Shown piece by piece: positions 7,994 to 10,796 of a stretch of 10,796 bases of DNA. This DNA is from Chalciporus piperatus. Its lineage: Eukaryota > Basidiomycota > Agaricomycetes > Boletales > Boletaceae. Below the pieces are notes generated by a model. It did not search any database. It worked only from the letters and a program-made list of their open reading frames with translations, and was not told where the DNA came from. The first letter of the stretch is position 1; each line of letters begins with the position of its first letter. Location: positions 1-10,796 of the forward strand of contig JBBPTG010000477.1 of the NCBI GenBank assembly GCA_038093975.1, written 5' to 3'. Both the position numbers and the translations under genes were made by a program.

Positions 7994-8695
7994 GGCCGGC
8001 GAGGGCTCAACAGCCCCGCCGGCAGTGCAAGGTGAGTTTCTACTTACTTACTGACCCACCCACTCATCTCACCAACAGCTGCTCGGGCCCTCACCACCAC
8101 CTTCGAGTTCGAGTCCCACCTCAACCTCACCTCACCCTCATCTCAAACAACACAGCCGGTGTGGGCTCGATAGCCCCGCCGGCATCACAAGGTGTGTGTT
8201 TACGCATCCACTAACCCACCTGCTCACTTCAGCCACAGTCGCTCGGGCTGAAACTTTGCCCCATCACCACCTTCGAGTCTCCTCTCACCCTCATCTCGAA
8301 CAACACGGCCGGCATGGGCTCAACAGCCCCGCCAGCATCACCAGGTGAGTTAAAAACTCACCACCACATTCACTGACCACTGACCATCACCTTTACGAGC
8401 CGGCGAGCTTGTTTGCGCACACCACCACCTCACGACATCTCCCGCATCCCATCACTGCTTGTTTCATGAGCCGGCGAGCTCGTTCGCGCACGCCGCCACC
8501 TCATGGCACCTCCCACACCTCCTCCCACATCAAGGCCTCTAACTCAACATCAAAACACGGCCGGCGAGAGCTTGACAGCCCCGCTGGCATCAACAAGGTG
8601 AGTCTCGCTCACCCACCACCACCACCACTCACCTCACCACCCCTTCGTGAGCCGGTGAGCTCGTTCGAGCTCGCCGCCACCTCACGACACCTCCC
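7994..8695 (+). repeat. GC-rich hairpin modules with splice-like junctions in element B
   Basis: Motif 1 occurs four times (7994-8023, 8154-8183, 8307-8336, 8559-8588). It has the form GCCGGCGAGGGCT-CAAC-AGCCCCGCCGGC and can fold into a strong stem with a 4-nt loop. Each copy is followed within about 12 bp by a donor-like GGTGAGT or GGTGTGT. Acceptor-like CAACAG and CCACAG precede repeated GCTCGGGC..CACCACCTTCGAGT blocks at 8079 and 8239, giving exon-like units 8079-8191 and 8239-8344. Motif 2 (GAGCCGGYGAGCTYG followed by CACCTCAYG) occurs three times at about 8397, 8468 and 8649. The translated segments are low complexity (e.g. GRRELDSPAGINK) and unit lengths (113 and 106 bp) break phase, so coding is doubtful. 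Confidence 0.7.
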
Positions 8696-8799
8696 ACACC
8701 TCACCAACATGTTTTCACAAGGCCATTCGAGCCTGCCACCACCTCTCGCCACTTCACCCACACCTTCTGGTAAGCTCATTCTCCCACCATCTCTGCTTC

Positions 8800-9230
8800 G
8801 TCTCTCATCACCATCAATAGTTATACTTTGCTTGACATGATCACCACCCTCCCTGGGTCTGTTCAGCACCATAGTAGCTATATGTATGGTATATGATCTG
8901 TGGTAGATAGTAACCAATATAATATTTTTTCAATCATTATGTTTGATTTGTGTGAAATGGAAGTGAAAGAATTGCAGTCATAGGATGGAGAATAGCCTGA
9001 GATTATGAGCAAATTGTAGGTATTATCGACAAATGTCTGCATATATCTGTTCAATTACCATGGATTTTGGTAGATAATTGTATGGAAATATAGGGAAATT
9101 TTCGCAAAACCAGCGAAAAACAAGGGGGGGCTAGTTATTCTCAGAGAATTGTGAGAATTACTGAAATGTGACCAATATCGGATATTATTGGATATTTCAT
9201 GGAAATATCAGCTATTATCAGCTATTCTAT
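8800..9230. other. AT-rich right arm of element B
   Basis: There is no gene. It contains repeated GGAAATAT / GATATT words and runs such as ATCAGCTATTATCAGCTATT (9206-9225), plus a G7 run at about 9123. Composition matches the left arm, supporting both as the subterminal regions of one transposon. Confidence 0.4.
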
Positions 9231-9259
9231 ACAATTATCTGGGAGAGGTTTTTCCTGAT

Positions 9260-9408
9260 GCATGTCCCTCAACGGACCCAGTGCGTGCCCTCGAGACCCG
9301 CTGGCACCAACTGGTAGGAGGGATGATACGACGAGCAACATTGAGACCCCCCCCCACGGCAGTGCAGTATATCTATCCAGCCCCACCTCACGCACTCACG
9401 GGTTCAAC
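9260..9408 (+). pseudogene. Gag of element A, continuation after insertion B
   Basis: The frame GCA TGT CCC TCA completes the zinc knuckle started before B: its last Cys is codon 9263-9265, giving CX2CX7HX4C overall. It continues as VRALETRWHQLVGGMIRRAT and AVQYIYPAPPHALTG before being cut at 9409 by element C. The ATG-like start upstream lies in element B, so this piece has no start of its own. The rest of gag and pol are outside the window. Confidence 0.8.
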
Positions 9409-10199
9409 CCCAGTGAGAACTGGTTATTGGCTGGAATCGTCGGGTGTGGTCAGATCTCAATCCGTCGGATTTCGGATGATGGGATCGCGATTTTCTCGTC
9501 TGTGTAATGTAGCGTGATGCAATGTGTATCGATATCGTTGCTTCGCAATGCAATGATACACTGTTTGAAGCCTATCAACCCAACCTCGTTGCATTACATC
9601 CCTAGTTTGATACACATTGATAACACTCACATTCTTCGCAATATCGATACTTGTCATAGCCTCTCTCGGCCAACGCATTCAATCAAGTGTGTGTAATCTC
9701 GAGCGGTGGTACAGAACCTCTACTCGATATCTCTGTGAACAATATGATCTTATTCTTACCTCTTGAAGCTCTAGTATGGATCCGGAAGCATCTTCGTCGA
9801 GCGGGACCAAAAACTGGCTTTGCATCTGTTGGAAATACTGCAAGGGACAACCCCGTATCTTATCCGAACCCTCGTTCTATCGGCACCTAAGGGAAGTCGA
9901 GCAAGAATCAGACGAGTATCACCAGATTATCACCTTCAAGACATTGTCTGTCGATGCTGCCCGCACATTACTTGCTAAGAGGATCGAGCTCGAAGCAGAG
10001 GAAAATCCACCCGAGCAAGCTGGTCCAAGTAACATCCCTCCGTACGCGCGTCGTCTGGAAGTACAACGAGCTCTCGCTAAGAGAGCTCGAGAAATGCCAG
10101 ACCCCCGAGCCGGAAAGAGGAAGTGTGCCCGCAAAACAGATATCGCACCTGTAACTAACATCCTCCTACGTGTTTCTAATATATATATTGACTATACTA
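9409..10199 (+). mobile_element. TIR DNA transposon C, left part, related to E
   Basis: It starts CCCAGTGAGAACTGGTTAT, the same as the E TIR in 17 of 19 positions, and cuts gag in mid frame. The left flank GTTCAAC (9402-9408) would be the 7-bp target duplication; its partner is outside the window. A non-coding leader of about 365 bp (9410-9775) precedes the coding frame at 9776. The element is interrupted at 10200 by a D-family LTR retrotransposon. It may be an autonomous relative of E, since it carries a possible transposase start. Confidence 0.72.
9776..10199 (+). pseudogene. N-terminus of a probable transposase, cut by an LTR insertion
   Basis: The frame from ATG 9776 runs 141 codons to the LTR junction; the stop (TAG, 10205) belongs to the LTR. 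The N-terminus has a zinc-binding pattern, Cys-X-Cys-X3-Cys then His (CICWKYCKGQPRILS, FYRHL, residues about 18-39). Next come a charged helical stretch (ARTLLAKRIELEAEENPP, about 62-79) and a basic Arg/Lys-rich tail (RALAKRAREMPDPRAGKRK, about 98-116). This N-terminal zinc pattern resembles the starts of basidiomycete Tnp2/Plavaka/KDZ-type transposase ORFs, and it sits after an E-like TIR. No catalytic residues are in the fragment, so the identity is inferred from context. A GTAACT near 10151 could also be an intron donor. Confidence 0.5.
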
Positions 10200-10656
10200 T
10201 GTTATAGTATTTAAAAACTTTTCAAACTTTTGCCTACAACGGTATTCGAACTCTGGACTTTGTCTACAACTCAGGGGTCAAGCCGGATTCATCTTAATCC
10301 GCTCCGGTAGTCCCTGTAGCATTACGTAAAAACTATTACATAATCAGGTCACGTGACAAAGGTCTAGACTTAGATGAGTCAGCAATGATGTCATGGCCTA
10401 GACCCTAAACCGTACCTGGTACCTTTTCTTATCTATCGTCCCATTTACCTTATTTATCTTTTCCTTTATGATTTCCTTATTCGACTGTTGGTCTGTGCGC
10501 ACTTCTCAATAGTATATAAGTAGCCCTGTACTTATCACAGACCCCAGTCTAATCCATTTGTTGCTTCACCGCAATTAAGTTTTAGTACTCAGCATACTCC
10601 TTCGCAAGGCCTAGTGTTGCCTTAAGTCCCCGCCGTGTTGTGACTCAGTCATAACA
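10200..10656 (+). repeat. 5' LTR of the D-family element (457 bp)
   Basis: The termini are TGTTATAG...CATAACA. It is the uninterrupted counterpart of the solo LTR at 1470-4303, about 97% identical by eye, and 2 bp longer because of GTAAAAACT versus GTAAACT. It carries GGTCACGTGAC (10347-10357), TGAGTCA (10375-10381), TATATAAG (10513-10520) and the predicted transcript start AGTCTAATCCA (10546-10556). Its first bases supply the stop codon for the transposase frame of element C. Confidence 0.92.
10513..10556 (+). promoter_or_regulatory. Core promoter of LTR D: TATA box and predicted transcript start
   Basis: TATATAAG at 10513 lies 33 bp before AGTCTAATCCA at 10546, the 11-mer complementary to the primer-binding site at 10659. 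The start is predicted from this complementarity. Confidence 0.7.
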
Positions 10657-10658
10657 CT

Positions 10659-10669
10659 TGGATTAGACT
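10659..10669 (+). other. Self-priming primer-binding site of the D element
   Basis: TGGATTAGACT is the perfect reverse complement of AGTCTAATCCA at 10546-10556 and begins after a 2-nt spacer from the LTR end, the same geometry as element A. A tRNA primer is the alternative, since TGG could pair with a tRNA CCA end, but the 11-nt self-match in two unrelated LTRs favours self-priming. Confidence 0.8.
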
Positions 10670-10796
10670 TGAAAACACCGCCTGGACTCTAGGGCTAAAG
10701 AGTTGGTCAAGAAGACCGTTTGTGTACGTGACACACAGGAGACCGCAACTCCGTCCACTGCTGCATATACGGCCGTCCGCCGTCATAAATTGGATA

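Larger units (their letters stand above)
6913..9259. mobile_element. TIR element B inserted in the gag zinc knuckle
   Basis: The ends are inverted repeats of about 31 bp (6913-6943 and 9231-9261). The first 18 bp, GCATCAGGAAAAACCTCT, are identical, followed by similar GGATAATT/AGATAATT. Removing B restores the gag frame and its CCHC knuckle, which proves an insertion. Target duplication is ambiguous because the TIR end overlaps it: GCA (6910-6912 and 9260-9262) restores a knuckle with HX4C spacing, while GC or GCAT readings add one Ala. No transposase is present. Order inside: AT-rich arm, ~71-bp tandem array (about 7174-7857), GC-rich hairpin/splice-like modules (7994-8695), AT-rich arm. The superfamily is not recognised. 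Confidence 0.85.
4573..9408 (+). mobile_element. Ty3/gypsy-type LTR retrotransposon A, 5' part, broken by elements B and C
   Basis: The 5' LTR (4573-5165), self-priming primer-binding site (5168-5178), leader and gag frame (from 5320) lie in the expected order on the plus strand. Gag is interrupted by B (6913-9259), resumes at 9260, and is cut at 9409 by element C. Protease, reverse transcriptase, RNase H, integrase and the 3' LTR are not in the window; if present they lie past element C. Assignment to the Ty3 Tf1/sushi-like group rests on the self-priming signature and the retrotransposon-type Gag, not on a polymerase. Confidence 0.8.
10200..10796 (+). mobile_element. D-family LTR retrotransposon, 5' end, inserted in element C
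   Basis: A 5' LTR (10200-10656) is followed by a two-base spacer, a primer-binding site (10659-10669) and the first part of the internal region up to the window end. The left target site would be TACTA (10195-10199). The bases after the LTR (CTTGG) do not match it, as expected if the element continues rightwards. The remaining 127 bp show open frames but no ATG or recognisable Gag. The gag and pol genes would lie past the right edge. Confidence 0.82.

Noticed and set aside
8409..8840. 143-codon open frame in element B
   Set aside because: It is a low-complexity Ser/Pro/His translation of the hairpin repeats, crossing donor- and acceptor-like sites; no independent coding support.
9798..9820. 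ACCAAAAACTGGCTTTG as another E-type TIR end
   Set aside because: It lacks the CCCAGTG terminus and lies in the transposase frame; similarity is short and likely chance.
10673..10796. Gag start of the D element in an open frame after the LTR
   Set aside because: There is no ATG and no recognisable Gag residues in the 127 bp available.

Overview
The window looks like nuclear DNA of a filamentous basidiomycete, most likely an Agaricomycete. The evidence is a secreted glyoxal oxidase gene with short 56-62 bp GT..AG introns, plus a dense pile of nested transposable elements. There is no sign of bacterial organisation, and I found no rRNA, tRNA or CRISPR.

Layout. (1) Positions 1-979 on the minus strand hold the 5' half of a glyoxal oxidase (copper radical oxidase) gene that runs off the left edge; 980-1469 is its upstream region. 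(2) Positions 1470-4303 are a solo LTR of a Ty3-type family (here 'D') with a 5-bp target duplication (GCTGA). It is split by a 2.37-kb TIR DNA transposon ('E', 1529-3900) with 20-bp perfect TIRs and a 7-bp target duplication. E carries a decayed copy of a host cation/Ca2+ exchanger gene, i.e. a captured gene. (3) Positions 4309-4572 are unassigned. (4) From 4573 runs a Ty3/gypsy element ('A'): 5' LTR, self-priming primer-binding site, and a gag frame with one early stop. (5) Inside the zinc knuckle of that gag sits element 'B' (about 6913-9259). B has its own TIRs, a ~71-bp tandem array, and GC-rich hairpin modules next to splice-like signals. (6) Gag resumes at 9260 and is cut again at 9409 by 'C'. 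C has nearly the same TIR as E and carries the N-terminus of a probable transposase. (7) C is cut at 10200 by a D-family LTR followed by its primer-binding site, so a D element continues past the right edge.

Relationships. A is the oldest layer of the right-hand stack; B and C inserted independently into its gag; D inserted into C. In the left-hand stack an E/C-type transposon sits inside a D LTR. The two families have therefore nested in each other in both directions and their active periods overlapped. Both LTR families show the Tf1/sushi-type self-priming layout: the first 11 nt of the predicted transcript are perfectly complementary to a site starting 3 nt after the LTR end. The A LTR also has a cluster of TGACTCA (Gcn4/AP-1-type) sites, five of them at exact 10-bp spacing. 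The only host gene seen is the glyoxal oxidase. No complete transposase, reverse transcriptase or integrase is present.
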